Assembly: GCA_933228675.1 (NCBI GenBank)
Contig: OW121741.1
Location: forward strand, 41,650,580 to 41,714,579
DNA from: Stomorhina lunata
Lineage: Eukaryota > Arthropoda > Insecta > Diptera > Rhiniidae
Direction: 5' to 3'
Length of the DNA: 64,000 nt
In this document: piece after piece, positions 47,094 to 58,426 of the stretch
How the letters are laid out: every line of letters starts with the position of its first letter
Numbering within the stretch: the stretch's first letter is position 1
Program-made: the position numbers and the translations under genes
Notes under the pieces: model-generated
Told to the model about the DNA's origin: nothing
Databases searched by the model: none
Seen by the model: only the letters and a program-made list of their open reading frames with translations

Positions 47094-48006
47094 TCGGGTG
47101 GTTAAATTTCAAGGGCCGATGTTGATTTTGAATAAAACACAAACTATTTAGGAAATTATTGTAATTTTATTTTATTATGATGTATTGGTATTACTCAATT
47201 ATGTATGGATCAAAATATCGGCCAAATGTGCTGTGGTCGCGGCCACAGCAACACACCTCCATCCGATGGTCCAAATTTACGATGACCCTGAGGCATAATG
47301 GAGGTTCTATGCCGTTAATGTGATGAATTATCTCATTCTTTAGCTCTTGAATTGTTGCTGGAATATTGACGTACACCTTTTCTTTCAAATAACCCCAAAG
47401 AAAAAAGTCCAACGATGTCAAATCACATGATCTTGGCGGCGAATTGACATCGCCATTACGTGAGATAATACGGCCATTGAATTTGTTGCGCAAAAGAGCC
47501 ATTGTTTCGTTAGCTGTGTGACAAGTGGCACCGTCCTGCTGAAACCACATATCGTCCACATCCATATCTTCCAATTTGGGCCATAAAAAGTTCGTTATCA
47601 TCTCACGATAGCGAACACCATTCACAGTAACTGCCTGACCGGCCTCAGCTACACTATCGCGAACAGCAGCAATATTTTCTGCAGTACGAGCTGTACGAGC
47701 ATGCACTGGTGTTCTCATATCTTCTACAGACCCGGTTTGCTTGAAATTTTCCACGATTTTTGCGATTGTACGCACATTTGGACGATCAAATTGACCAAAA
47801 AAATTACGAAGTTTACGCATTTTGATTTGAACGCCCATTTTCATAATAAGTCTGGATAACTTTAACACGTTGTTGGATTGTGTATCTCTCCATGGTTCAA
47901 ATTGAGTAAGTCTGAAATAGAGAAATGTCAAATAAAATTCGGAAAAAAACTTGGCGTTTAGGTGTAGTTCACATTCAACATCGGCCCTTACAATTTAACC
48001 ACCCTT
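47094..48006 (-). mobile_element. DD41D mariner M2, internally deleted copy
   Basis: Same ends as M1 (plus strand: TCGGGTGGTTAAATTTCAAG on the left, inverse of AAGGGTGGTTAAATTGTAAG on the right), TA duplication at 47092-47093 and 48007-48008, 913 bp. It lacks the 390 bases corresponding to 27461-27850 of M1. Confidence 0.85.
47191..47890 (-). pseudogene. DD41D transposase with in-frame 130-codon deletion
   Basis: The start codon is kept (ATG in CC-ATG-GAGAGATAC on the minus strand). A frameshift follows in the first 30 codons, after which the frame matches M1: FEQ-type VENFKQTGSVEDMRTPVHAR, then DSVAE joined directly to AGQAVTVNGVRYREM. The deletion is in frame, has TGA microhomology at its edges, and removes the first catalytic Asp (SDEAHF). 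The second and third motifs remain (FQQDGATCHTA, CDLTSLDFF). It shows that the ancestral codon at the M1 stop was CAG. Catalytically dead. Confidence 0.8.
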
Positions 48007-48159
48007 TACATGTTTTTAAAAATTGGTCTAAAACTCCAACTAACCATTGGCCGATTTTTGCATATTGTGCCACAAGCCGCCCAGTAGCTTAAAAGTTATT
48101 GAAGTAAAATGAAAAAACTTTACATACAATACTTTGCACCATAACTTCTAAACCGTTTG

Positions 48160-48884
48160 GAAAAAATTTAATTAATTTGTCGTTGTTTTGTTTAATTAAG
48201 ATTTTTTGTCGCTTACGATCAATATTTTTCCTGTCGCTTGCGATCATTTTAATCTAAGGGCTCGATATTATAAAAGTATAAAACTTTTTCCCAGAGTCAA
48301 AGTTAGTTAGTCAAAATTTTTTTTTTTAATTTACCAAATGCAAAAAAGTAATTATTTTTATAAATATTAAGTATTTTTTTATTAAAAAAAATATTTTAAC
48401 CCTCCCCTCGTCCGATTAAGCCCAAACTTTCAAGCAATTCGAACCAAAACAAAATACTCAATTTTTATAAAAATTAATACTTATTTGCATTTGGATTAAA
48501 ATTTGTAAATATGTATTTTGCAAATTTTGGGCGGGCCATGGACACGCCTTCCCCCCCTCCGACTGACCTCAAATTTTCAAGAGATTATTTAGCATTTCGC
48601 AAAAATCTGATTTTTGGCCCGAAACATATACCCTCAAGAAAATTTCCCCATATACACTATTGGGACTCCAATACACATGTTTTCCAAAAATTACCAAACA
48701 CCGGTTTTCACGTGATCCAAGCATAATTTTGATCCTATCGCCTATACTTCCGGAGATACAGCGTTACTAATTTTTGACCCCTTAGCGGCCGAATTTTCAA
48801 AAATCCCTTCATAAGGGATCTATACGTCAAAGCCTTTTGGGCTGAGCGATGATGAGTCAATCAGTAACGTTTTATATATATAGA
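48160..48884 (+). repeat. Family-D-related repeat, copy 4 (diverged)
   Basis: Pyrimidine-rich, with phrases matching the family D 3' half in spirit: CCGGAGATACAGCGTTACTA, GACCCCTTAGCGGCC, AAAAATCCCTTCATAAGGGA, then a short TATATATATAG. Strongly diverged; low confidence. The SINE S3 is inserted at its AT end. Confidence 0.35.
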
Positions 48885-48894
48885 TAAATGCCAA

Positions 48895-49203
48895 CGCCGT
48901 GGTATAGCAGGTTAGTCATCCGCCTAGCATACCAGAGGTCCCAAGTTCGATCCCCGGGCAGACCCACTTGAAAAAATAAATTTAAAAAAAAGCGGCGGTT
49001 CAACTAATAAATCAGCTAGCCACTGGTTATTGAGTATTAGGCTATGTAAAACTTCTCTAACTAATGCATTTGCAGTTGGGAGCCGGAGTTAAAACGTAGG
49101 TCCCTTTCAATGAGTCTAAAAATAAAATCGGATGCAGCTCATTGTCTGAGAGAAGTACCCCCTGTTCCAATTGGAATGTTGTCGGGGAATTATATATGTA
49201 TAT
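48895..49203 (+). mobile_element. SINE S copy 3, complete, tRNA-derived
   Basis: 309 bp, with an exact 11-bp target duplication ATAAATGCCAA (48884-48894, 49204-49214). The head, CGCCGTGGTATAGCAGGTTA, then GTCATCCGCCTAGCATACCA and an AAGTTCGATCCCC B-box, has A- and B-box spacing of a Pol III tRNA promoter, and its CTAGCAT loop would read AGC (Ala). The body is shared by four copies (marker AAAGCGGCGGTTC; ACTGGTTATTGAGTATTAGG; AATCGGATGCAGCTCATTG). The 3' end is GTTGTCGGGGAATT plus TATATATGTATATA. Confidence 0.85.
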
Positions 49204-49487
49204 ATAAATGCCAAAATTCACGATAACTAGCCCTTGCTTGGTCCTATTTTCCATAGCAGATCCATAGCTGTAAATGGTCTCAATATACTAAAACTTTTTA
49301 TATTGCATGAAAGCATGAAAAAACTTCTAACTTTATCGATTATTAACCCACTGTTGACCTCAGAGTTGTAGGGTATCATAAAGTAAGGGTTGACCAACAT
49401 GTTTTTCCATAACTTCACTCTATTGGATTTCGGGTTAATTTTTGTTGCTATCAATTTTGCATCTGCACGCAGTTGTAAAAATATAAT

Positions 49488-50262
49488 TTTCTTTTTATAC
49501 CCTTCACCGCCATAGGTAGAAAGGGTATTATAAGTTTGTGCTGATGTATGTAACGCATAGAAATATTTGTCTTAGACCCATCTTTTAGTATACCAATAGG
49601 CTTAGAATCACTTGCTGAGTCGATTTAGCGATGTCCGTCTGGCAAGCTGGACCCCCATGTAAACCTTGTAATCAAACTACAGGTCGCAATTCTAAAGATA
49701 ATTTGATAAAATTTGGCAGAGATCATTTTTTTTTGATAATGGGACCATGGCTATTGAAATTCGTCAAAATCGGTCCACTATTTATGGTACCTCCCATAGG
49801 TCCCACTTCCCGGAATTGATATATTGGCCACAAAAATCAATATTTTTCCATGAAATTTAACGCAAATACTGCTTATGCAAATTTAAATCATTGTACCAAA
49901 TTTCGTTGAAATCGGTTCACATTTGACCATAGCTCCCATACAAACTTGTTTCTCAAAACGCACTAAAATTCACTAAAACGTTCTTAAATCCGAAGATAAT
50001 GAGAATTTTAAGTTTATTTTTTGCATACATAATTTTTGTACTGTAATCAATTTGCCAAATTTCGAGATAATCGGTCCACATTTGACCCTAGCTCTCATAT
50101 AAGTCCAAATGGCGGAAACAGCTTAAATGTATAAGTTTTGAGAATATGTTTGTATGATGGCAAAATTTAGCAAATATTTGTCTTTATACAGGAAAAAAAA
50201 CACCTTTGACCTTAGTGGTGAAGGGTATCGTATGGTCGGGCTTGACCGACTTGTTTTTAATT
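49488..50262 (+). mobile_element. HINE-C copy 2 (DINE-1-like), complete
   Basis: The 5' end is TTTTTATACCCTTCACCGCC...GAAAGGGTATTATAAGTTTG, followed by TTGCTGAGTCGATTTAGCGA then TGTCCGTCTGG, both highly characteristic of DINE-1/INE-1-type Helentron derivatives. The 3' end is GGTGAAGGGTATCGTATGGT and the hairpin GTCGGGCTTGACCGAC, ending CTTGTTTTT. Non-coding. It depends on a Helentron Rep-helicase in trans. Confidence 0.75.
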
Positions 50263-51345
50263 ACGAAATTGGAATATCAATTTATTTTAGTATCTTAAAA
50301 AAACGAAGAACTTTTAAATAAATATGTAGATTGGTTTTTAAAGACAATCAGTATCTGTTACAAAAGATTGTAAATACAATAGAATATTTGATATCTGTTG
50401 TTAAAAATATAAAGAAAATCCTAATAGGCAACTAATATTTCAACAATTCTTCCCAAAAACCTAATAATCTTATTATCATCAATCATCAGTTTTGTCTATT
50501 TTTGCTGAAAATTAAATAAAATAGTTTATCAAAAAACAAACAAATAAAGAAAGAATGTTGTCGATAGGAGTAGATAACACCTTGAATTAGAAACGGATAT
50601 TTAAGCAGAAACAGATGCAACACAAGTTGCATAAACATCCTCTAACAAGATCTTCTTTCTACATGTTCTACTTAATTACGGAGCATAAACAAGTTCTTGA
50701 AAACTGTGTGAGGTCTTCAGTTTTAATCAAAAATTTCCAGCAAAACAAAAAAAAAAAACTCAGGAAAACACAGTCTATTTTTGTGGAAAAGGGAGAAAAA
50801 GACTATGACTGTGTGTTCAGCAAAAGAGTTTCAAATTTCCCTTTATTATTTTTTTTTTGTATCTTATTTTATGAACAGTTGTTGATTTTGCCATTGAAAC
50901 GCAACGGGTGACCTTCAGATTTAAATAAAATACTTTAAAAGAAATGAAATGAAACAAAAAGAATATAAATAAAACTCTTCACTTCTTTTATTTCTTTAAT
51001 AACATTTTAAATAAACAGAAACAAAATTATTTCAAATGAACACGAAAAATACAAATCACTCACTCATGGTGACACTTGAACAAAGAATCGAAAAATTAGG
51101 AAAAGCTAGAACCACACACGAAATAGTTACAATGAGTTCGAAAAAGGGTAAGTTCCAGAAAAAAAAAATGTTTCCAATTTAAATAAACACAAAAAGATAA
51201 ACTTATAATTATGTTGCAATACATACAAATATACACATCAGGGTTGTATAAGTTGCTTTCCTTATTATTTGAATTAAACCCAGGATTGGTCCTGGACAAA
51301 TATACAACATCATGTCAATATTTGGATGTTCAAAAAAGTTTAATA
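50263..51345. other. Spacer with no recognised feature
   Basis: AT-rich; short ORFs without domains. Confidence 0.45.
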
Positions 51346-51347
51346 TA

Positions 51348-52611
51348 AAGAGTGTTCTAAAAAAATATGCATTTACTATTTTAGACAAAATTTATCCATA
51401 GTGCAAGAAATAATTTATTTTTTGATCAAGTTAGTTTATATAGATATGTCAGATACTATTATTTTAGAAATTATTAATTTTCAATAGTTATTTCAATCAA
51501 AATAGACTGCGAAAAAAAAGTTCGTGAAAATATAATTGAAACTTTTCAAAAAAATTCGTCATGGACTTTTAAAAAAATAGCTAAAAAATTGAAAGTTAAC
51601 CCTCGAACGGTTTCTAATGCCATCAGATGGTATAAAGAAAACCTGAGCATTGAAAGAAAACCTGGATCGGGGAGGAAAAAAGGTCCTACAGATATTGGTA
51701 AGGCAAAAGAAGTCGAGCGACTCTTTCGAAGAGCGCCTAACACTTCTTTAAGAAAAGCAGCTCGTACGGTGAAATGTTCTACGAATTTTGCACATAGAGT
51801 CAAAGCTTATGCTGGACTGAAGACATACAAAGTCCAAAAGGTTCCAGATCGCGATGCTATAAAGAACTTAGAAGCAAAAAAACGAGCGAAAAAATTGAAG
51901 TCTGATTTTATAAAAAAATACACCTGTTGTGTGATGGATGATGAAACATACGTACTGGCAGACTTTTCTCCACTTCCTGGTCAAGATTTTTATGTTGCTT
52001 ATAAACGGGGCAATGTTCGGCAAGAGTTTCGCACAAAAAAAACAAACAAAATTCCCTATGAAGTTTCTCGTGTTGCAAGCTATTTGCAGTTGTGGCAAAA
52101 GAAGTAAAGTATTAGTGGCATCTGGCATAATAAACACAGAAATTTATATAAAGGAGTGCCTACAAAAACGGTTGTTACCCTTTTTAAGAGAGCACAGAGT
52201 GACTACATTTTTTCGGCCCGATTTGGCATCATGCCATTATGGAAAAATTTTTGTACCACGAGAGGCAAATCCACCTAACTGTCCAGAACTTCGGCCTGTG
52301 GAAAGGTATTGAGCTCTGGTAAAAAAGGAATTGAAGACCACAGGGAAGATTTCCAAGAACATGTCCGATTTTAAGCGCAGGTGGAACACATGCTCCAAAA
52401 AGGTATCAGAAGCAACTGTAAAATCTTTAATGGGAGGGTTTCCGAAAAAAGTCGATAATTTTGCAAAACCCGAGTACTAAGTAAACATTTTAATGCTAAA
52501 TGATTTTGTATAATATGTCATTATATTTGCGTATTTTGTAGAGTTTTTATATTAAAAGGTTTGATTTTTATTTAAGAAAATCCAACTACAAATTTTATTT
52601 AGAGCACTCTT
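51348..52611 (+). mobile_element. Tc1/mariner DD37E element T2
   Basis: 1264 bp, same ends as T1 (AAGAGTGTTCTAAAAAA; inverted AAGAGTGCTCTAAATAAAAT), TA duplication at 51346-51347 and 52612-52613. Overall very similar to T1 but with more lesions. Confidence 0.85.
51506..52500 (+). pseudogene. DD37E transposase, multiply broken
   Basis: The start is lost (ATA-GAC where T1 has ATG-GAA). The homopolymer in EFRTKK is A8 here against A6 in T1, a shift of opposite sign; the ancestral A7 is implied. About 30 bases corresponding to T1 KALEWYSKNVV are deleted after CHYGK. WALVKK has TGG to TGA (52309-52311 region). A roughly 23-base insert with GATAATTTTGCAAAACCCGA disrupts the C-terminus. First Asp, second Asp and Glu motifs are still legible. 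Confidence 0.8.
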
Positions 52612-52840
52612 TAAAATTGATCAAAAAGGAAACGATCTACTCAAAATCACTTTCGATTAAATGGTCAAAAATCAGCTAACCCGCCTTTGGGATTTCTGCT
52701 GCATTTTTTGACCACCAGCCATTTTTGACCATCGTTTTTAAAAAATTTAATGATGCAGTTCTTTAGAGAAGAGTCTAGATATTAAAGATCAATAATTGTT
52801 TTTAAGAAAAAGTTACATTATGTGTTATAAAAAAGGTATT

Positions 52841-54021
52841 CATTCTTCTTCTTCTGTTATCCTTGTCTCCCAGTGGAGCATAGGGCCTCAACCATCCTTT
52901 TATATCGAACTCTATTGCGAAATGTTAGGCATACATCATTCCATGAATAGTTTGCTGCTTGTAACTCCTCATCAATTGACCTTCTCCACGTTCTAGCAGG
53001 TGCACCAACACGACGGCCGCTTCCTTGTGGATTCCAACTAAGCGCTTGTCGAGCAATGTTGGTATTTGGCCTTCGAAGTGTGTGGCCTATCCATCGCCAT
53101 TTCCGTCGACATACCTCTATAGAAGAAGGGAATTGGTTTGTAGCGTTTAGTAGATCTTCATTTCTTATGCGATTTGGCCACCGTATATATAGGATTTGCC
53201 GCAAGCATTTGTTTGCAAAGGTTTGTAGATGCTTATCGATGGCATTTGTGCGTTTCCAAGTTTCGCAGCCGTAATACAAGATGGACTTGACATTCGAGTT
53301 ATATATTCGTAACTTAGTTGTTGTTGACATTTGCCGAGATTTCCATATAGTTCGGGGAATGCAGATTTTGCCTTATTTATACGCGATTCAATATCCTCGT
53401 CGGCGCCACCTTTTGTAAATACCAAACTACCAAGATAATTAAAGGTACCTACACATCCAATACCCTCGTTAACCACAATGATGTGTGGCGACGGATTTGC
53501 GCCGTAGCCTCCAGGCATAATCTTTGTCTTGGAAATATAGATTTCCAGCCCAGCTGCCCGAGATTCAACAGTAATAGCGCTAGTGTTTTCTTGAAGGTGA
53601 ACTGATCTTTAACTTAGAAGACATACGTCATCGGCGTATTCTAAGTCATCGGCGTATTCTAAGTCCACGTACATTGCCCGAATTAAGTTCAGAATTTTCG
53701 TTGGCATATTACGGTTTCCTAAAATTCTCCATAGATAGCACCTGTTGACACTGTCGAAGGCCTTCATAAATTCGATAAACTCTAGATAAATGGGGATGCG
53801 GAATTCATTACATTGCTCCAGTACTATTCTTGCTGTGTTGATTAGATCAACACAAGATCTATTCTCTCGGAACCCAAACTGATTTTCGCGGAGTGTTTCA
53901 GAAACTGCGTCAGACGTTCTATTAAAAATTACTCGGCTTAGTATTTTGCTCGGTATTGGAAGAAGTGTTATTCCCCTGTAGTTATTGCAGTCTTTGGAGT
54001 CACCAAAAAGTCTTTGGGGTC
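52841..54021 (-). pseudogene. LINE L6: 5'-truncated RTE-like element with TSD
   Basis: Minus strand, from the 5' side: GDSKDCNNYRGITLLPIPSK, ENQFGFRENRSCVDLINTAR, FIEFMKAFDSVNRCYLWRIL, the catalytic YADDVCLLS, GTFNYLGSLVFTKGGADEDI, then LRIYNSNVKSILYYGCETW and RRKWRWIGHTLRRPNTNIAR and a stop near 52857. It ends in a (GAA)n-type tail (CTTCTTCTTCTG on plus). Target duplication ATAAAAAAGGTATT, exact (52827-52840 and 54022-54035). An 18-base duplication (GTCATCGGCGTATTCTAA, about 53628-53663) doubles the YADD region, and there is a stop right after CLLS. 5' truncated and inactive. Confidence 0.8.
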
Positions 54022-55068
54022 ATAAAAAAGGTATTGAAAGCTCATGCATTAAATCTGTCGATGTCGATTAAATTAATATAGAGAATCTTGGTTTTAGTCT
54101 GTAGAAGAAAATAACTTATTCTCGTATATAGTTTAGGAGATATCAGGAAATCAAAAAACGTCTAAAATCCGTAGTTTCGTTTTTCTTTGGACTAAAACTA
54201 ACGGCCATGTTCTGACAAACGCAAATCGCTTAACTTTTGCTGTTACGATTTGAAATCGCTTGATAGGTGTTCTGTAAAACGCAAACGCCAGAGTTTTAGC
54301 GGCTTCAAGCCGCATGCATATACTAAGGCGATTTGATGTTTTTCTGTAAAACTAAACACTATATTCGATATAAACTGAAACACAACTTAAGTTAAATATG
54401 TTTTCTTTTTATTTTAGTAGGAATTACTACTTGTTTTAGACTTTTTTATTTAAAATATTTAAAAAATTTGCTTTAAATTTAAACACTTTTACTGCCAATT
54501 GTTTACAAAAATACTGAAAATCAGCTGGTTGAATGAACTTCGAAAGGCAGGTGTTGTTTAATTTTTGGTTACTTATTCCTCAATTAACTAGTTACTTATT
54601 CTTCTTTTTTTTTATATTGTTATTTCGACTTGTCAATGAACAATTATTTAATAAGACCCTAAATAGAAACAAAAAAGTTATTTGCAGGCAGCAAAAATAT
54701 CTTCAAATTAATATGAATGCAAATAAATAAATAAAAAATTTAGCCGAATACCCGTAAGGAAAAGTACCGAGTACTCGAAAAAAAACTAACAATTATTGTA
54801 AGTATTTAAAAGTGGCATCACTAATTGAAAACAAAAACAGAAGCAGCCTCATCAGATTACGTTAAATTCTATTTTATATAAATTGATTGAAGAAATTTAT
54901 TATAATCGGTGTAAAAAATACAAGATTTTATTTATTGGAGATTAAATAATTAATAGCCGGCGTTTTTCATTAGAATTTCATCGGCAGTGTACAGATTTTC
55001 AGCAGCCTTTTAAAGTCGACTACAGCAAACTGAATCTTAGCAATTAATTTTTGTGTATGTAAAACAAC

Positions 55069-56201
55069 ATGTAAGTAGTTCATATTCGTATATACATAAT
55101 ATTTATTAATAAATGAATTGTTTACTAATAGGGCAAAACAAAAGTCTGTCGAGCAGTGTAAAATCTTTCTCCAATTTATGGAAAAGCACCCTGATATTGC
55201 CAAGGGCCATTACAAAGGTGATCGAGTCAAACTTGACAAATTTTGGAAAGAATTAACGTGTCAACTCAATGCCAATGGACCTCCGTCTAAAGAAGTTGCT
55301 AATTGGAAAAAGGTATGTACATACATAGGCAAACGTCTAACACATAACTTTCTAAATTGGATCAAAAATGAATATAAAACTCTTGAAGATTTTACAAACA
55401 CAAACTTTCCAGCCTACTATGACTTCATAGAAAGCGTTGTTCCAAAATCGGTTGTTACCCTCATCTAGACTTACGCCAAAACTTGTATTTTCAATAAATT
55501 AAAAAAAATCTCTTTGTAGATTTGGTGCGACTGGAGAAGAAGTATTAAAACAAGACTGGCAGAAAATAAAATGTCTTTAAAAAAGACAGGGGGGGGGGGG
55601 AGATTTCCAGCAACACTACCTAACGCCAGTTGAGGAACAACTGGCTGTAGTGTGTAATATATTTCACGCTGTAGAGGGTATTCCAAAAGCAAAATCGTTT
55701 GGAATACCTTTTAAAGTCAAGAGTGGAGCCTTAAAAGTTCAAACATCAAAGGATTTCAGCCCAAAAGTTCCTCAAAGACAACCTTCTCCAAAGTCACCTT
55801 CTACGTCAAAGTCGCCTAGTCCAAAATCGCCTTCTCCTTCAAAGTCACCTTCTCCTTCAAAGTCGCCTTCTCCTCAATTTAGAAAGGCCAGATTCAATGG
55901 AGATATCCAAAATATAATGAGCGAAGAAACAAAAAATTTTGACCATATATGCGAAAAGCTAGAAGAAATTAAGGAGAATATAAAAGACCAAACGAAATAT
56001 TTACTGTACATACAAAGAAGCATGGAGGAAATGTGTTCTTTGAAGAGAAAAGAATATGACGAAATAAAAAAACACCATAAGGAATTGGAAAAAATTGGCT
56101 TTAGTCGGAATAAAATGAAGCTGGAGTTTTTAAAATTAGAAAAAATGAAGATGGGAATAAATGTAGAGGAGGAAAATGTAGAAGACGTTGAATATAATTA
56201 G
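55069..56201 (+). CDS. Harbinger Myb/SANT-like DNA-binding protein, poly-G frameshift
   Basis: Three exons by splice-site reading: AT at 55069-55070, donor GTAAGTAG, acceptor TTTACTAATAG ending 55131; exon 55132-55312; donor GTATGTAC; acceptor TCTTTGTAG ending 55519; exon 55520-56201. The start codon AT^G is split by the first intron. The protein opens MAKQKSVEQCKIFLQFMEKH. Trp-rich Myb/SANT-like repeats follow (KFWKELTCQLN, ANWKKIWCDWRRSIKTRLAE) over about residues 1-85, like PIF partner proteins that bring transposase to the DNA ends and nucleus. A Ser-Pro-Lys repeat region is encoded at about 55780-55880, with a charged, coiled-coil-prone C-terminus. A run of 12 G (55589-55600) breaks the frame; 11 would restore continuity (about 287 residues). 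Whether this is a real mutation or a sequencing length error is unknown. Confidence 0.75.
55840..55873 (+). repeat. SPSPSK-coding hexamer-type repeat
   Basis: Short tandem TCAAAGTC(G/A)CCTTCTCCT units encode repeated SKSPSP in the Harbinger Myb-like protein. Confidence 0.7.
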
Positions 56202-56775
56202 TTTTTTAAAAAAGTCACTAAAAGGTTGTGAGGGTATTAGGAATGGAATCCATTCTTTGACTAACTGCTTGTTCCACAATATCGAATGAAGATTGGTCGG
56301 AAATAAATTGTGTAATTTGATTTTTTTTTTTAATTTAGTTTTCTATATTTTTTTTATTTTGATATTATGCATCAGGCAGGAAAATCTCACAATCCCAAAT
56401 TTTCTTCAAAAGACTGATGCAATTCATTAATATATATCTTTTTTGATATAGATGTTTTTTTTAACAGTAAGTGAAATTTTAATTTAGTAAAATGTGATAT
56501 ATGAATTATTTTTATTTTATTTCTTTTGATTCTTTTTTAACTTTTAATGTTTTATGATACTTTTGTTTTGTTATGTTAATTTTTTTTAAAACAGTGAATA
56601 AAATGTTAATTTACTTTTTTATAAACAAAAAATTTAAGACTCAACCACAATTGAACTTCAGAACTAGGGTTATATTGATTGAAAATTTTCTACAAAAATG
56701 TTTTTAACAAAAATTCTATATCAAAAACTGCCACTTTTAAAAAACTTTCGGTCGGGCCGTCACGAAACAGGTGAC

Positions 56776-57958
56776 TTATAAAAAAGTTCTCGCAATGGTG
56801 TCTCTTATCTCAGCACCTATTAAGCTGTCTTCAAACTGTTGCTCTTCTCCCTCTTCTTCATTTGATGTGGAAACTATTTCAGGTTCATCCACCATAGGGA
56901 CATTAAAATTCTTGCAGATGTTATGTAGAGCACAAGAAACATTTATAATTTTTCCTACTTTTAAAGGACTATAGGGAAGAGGCATCTGAAGGCATCTAAA
57001 TCTGCTTTTTAAATTCCCTATAGTCCTTTCCACAATGTTTCTTGCGCTCGTATGGGCCACATTGAATTTATGCTCCATTGAGCCGAATTCTACTGCTTTG
57101 TAGGGAACCAAAACATAATGTTGTAAAGCATATGCAGAATCGGCCAACAACCAGCTATTACGTTTTCCACGGAAATGCATTTCTTTATAGTAAGAATTTA
57201 CATCGCTTAGGTTCCAAGCAAATGCGTCGTGGCAAGAGCCCGGTCTAGTAGAATCCACACCACGAATTTTCATCTGGTAATCACAAATCTATGGGAAAGC
57301 AAAGTTTGCATTAAATTTTAAAGTAAATATTTGTTTAGGTTAAATATACTTACAATTAATACATTAAGGCTGTAATAGCCCTTTCTGCAGTAGTAGAGTT
57401 CAGAATTATTTGTTAGTTTTAGATGACGCACATGGGTGCCATCTACACATCCAATAACCCCCGGAATTTTATATTTTTCGTAAAAATGAAGCTTCGAAGC
57501 ACTTTCCTCCGACTCCGTCATCTCCAAATTTATCCATTCTGGACACAGCCTATGTTCGAGAAAATTTAGGACTTCCCATAAAATTTTACAAAATGTAGTG
57601 CGCCCCATACTTATATTTATATCGTTGGCAATCACTCCTTGAAAGGAGCCCACTGACAAGAACCTTAACGCCCCAGCCAGCTGCACGATTTCCGGAATGG
57701 AACATTTTTTTATGTTTCCGGAAACTTCTTCCAAAACCATCAAAAATGCTGCTTTGTTTAATCTATAAAGAGCTATGAAACTTTAAAGGTAATTAGTTTA
57801 CAGTTTTTTACATGTATACATGTGATATATTGTACTTACGCTTGGTCAGGAATATCTAATGGATTGGAAGAATCCCTTAATGTCCGTTTTTTTATTAGTT
57901 CTTTTTTTGATTGCAGCTTTTTTACAGCAAAAATAGATAATAAAAAAGCTGCCGGCAT
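56776..57958 (-). CDS. Harbinger (HARBI1-like) DDE transposase, apparently intact
   Basis: Three exons on the minus strand: 57958-57840, 57780-57354 and 57288-56776. Introns are 59 and 65 bp with donors GTAAGTAC and GTAAGTAT and acceptors ...TTTAAAG and ...CCCATAG. The joined frame is 352 residues (human HARBI1 is about 349), starting MPAAFLLSIFAVKK and ending IARTFL. The DDE_Tnp_4 catalytic residues are all present: Asp153 in GCVDGTHV, Asp232 in LLADSAYAL, Glu269 in NIVERTIGNLKSRFR. A helix-turn-helix-like stretch at about 70-100 (IPEIVQLAGALRFLSVGSFQ, DINISMGRTTF) should bind the ends. No stop or frameshift is seen. It catalyses excision and insertion at TWA sites. This start was chosen because it is the only ATG upstream that reads through with good splicing. 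Confidence 0.85.
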
Positions 57959-58426
57959 TTTTCACTTTTTTATATTTTTTACCTTTTATATTTATATTTT
58001 GCACTTTTTTTAATTTAAAATACCTATGCAATTAAAAAATTTTCATTTGTTTATTTTCTGTCACAAAAAAAATGAAAAGCAGCTGGTTGCAGTCTTAAAA
58101 CATATGATTTCAGTTTTCGAACAAAATTTCGAAAAATGGCAAAACGCAAGACGATCGCGCGGTTTTCAGAACATCAAAAAATACGTTTAGCGTTTTTCAA
58201 ATCGTTTGCGTTGTAAAATCGTAGCGTTTGTCAGAACATGGCCGTAAGTTGACTTAGTTTTGCTTGGTGCTCCCAATGAGAATCTTGGTTTTAGTCTGCA
58301 GAAGAAAATAACTTATTCTCGTATATAGTTTAGGAGATATCAGGAAATCAAAAAAAGGTCCGAATTTTCGTTTTTCTTTGGACTAAAACTAAGTTGACTC
58401 AGTTTTGCTCGGTGCTCCCACCATAA

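Larger units (their letters stand above)
54202..58244. mobile_element. PIF/Harbinger DNA transposon, full length
   Basis: 4043 bp. Both ends read CGGCCATGTTCTG then ACAAACGC (21 identical bases) and are flanked by an exact TAA duplication (54199-54201, 58245-58247), the PIF/Harbinger signature. Subterminal regions share CGCAAA, CGATTTGAAA and AAACGC motifs in inverted arrangement. It contains the two genes expected of the superfamily on opposite strands with converging 3' ends: a Myb/SANT-like gene (plus) and the DDE transposase (minus). Structurally complete. Confidence 0.9.
54081..58426. repeat. Tandem duplication split by the Harbinger element
   Basis: GAGAATCTTGGTTTTAGTCT through TTGGACTAAAACTAA occurs at 54081-54201 and again at 58278-58420, with TGACTTAGTTTTGCTTGGTG / TGACTCAGTTTTGCTCGGTG after each. 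Two direct repeats of about 150 bp existed before the Harbinger element landed in the first. Confidence 0.75.
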
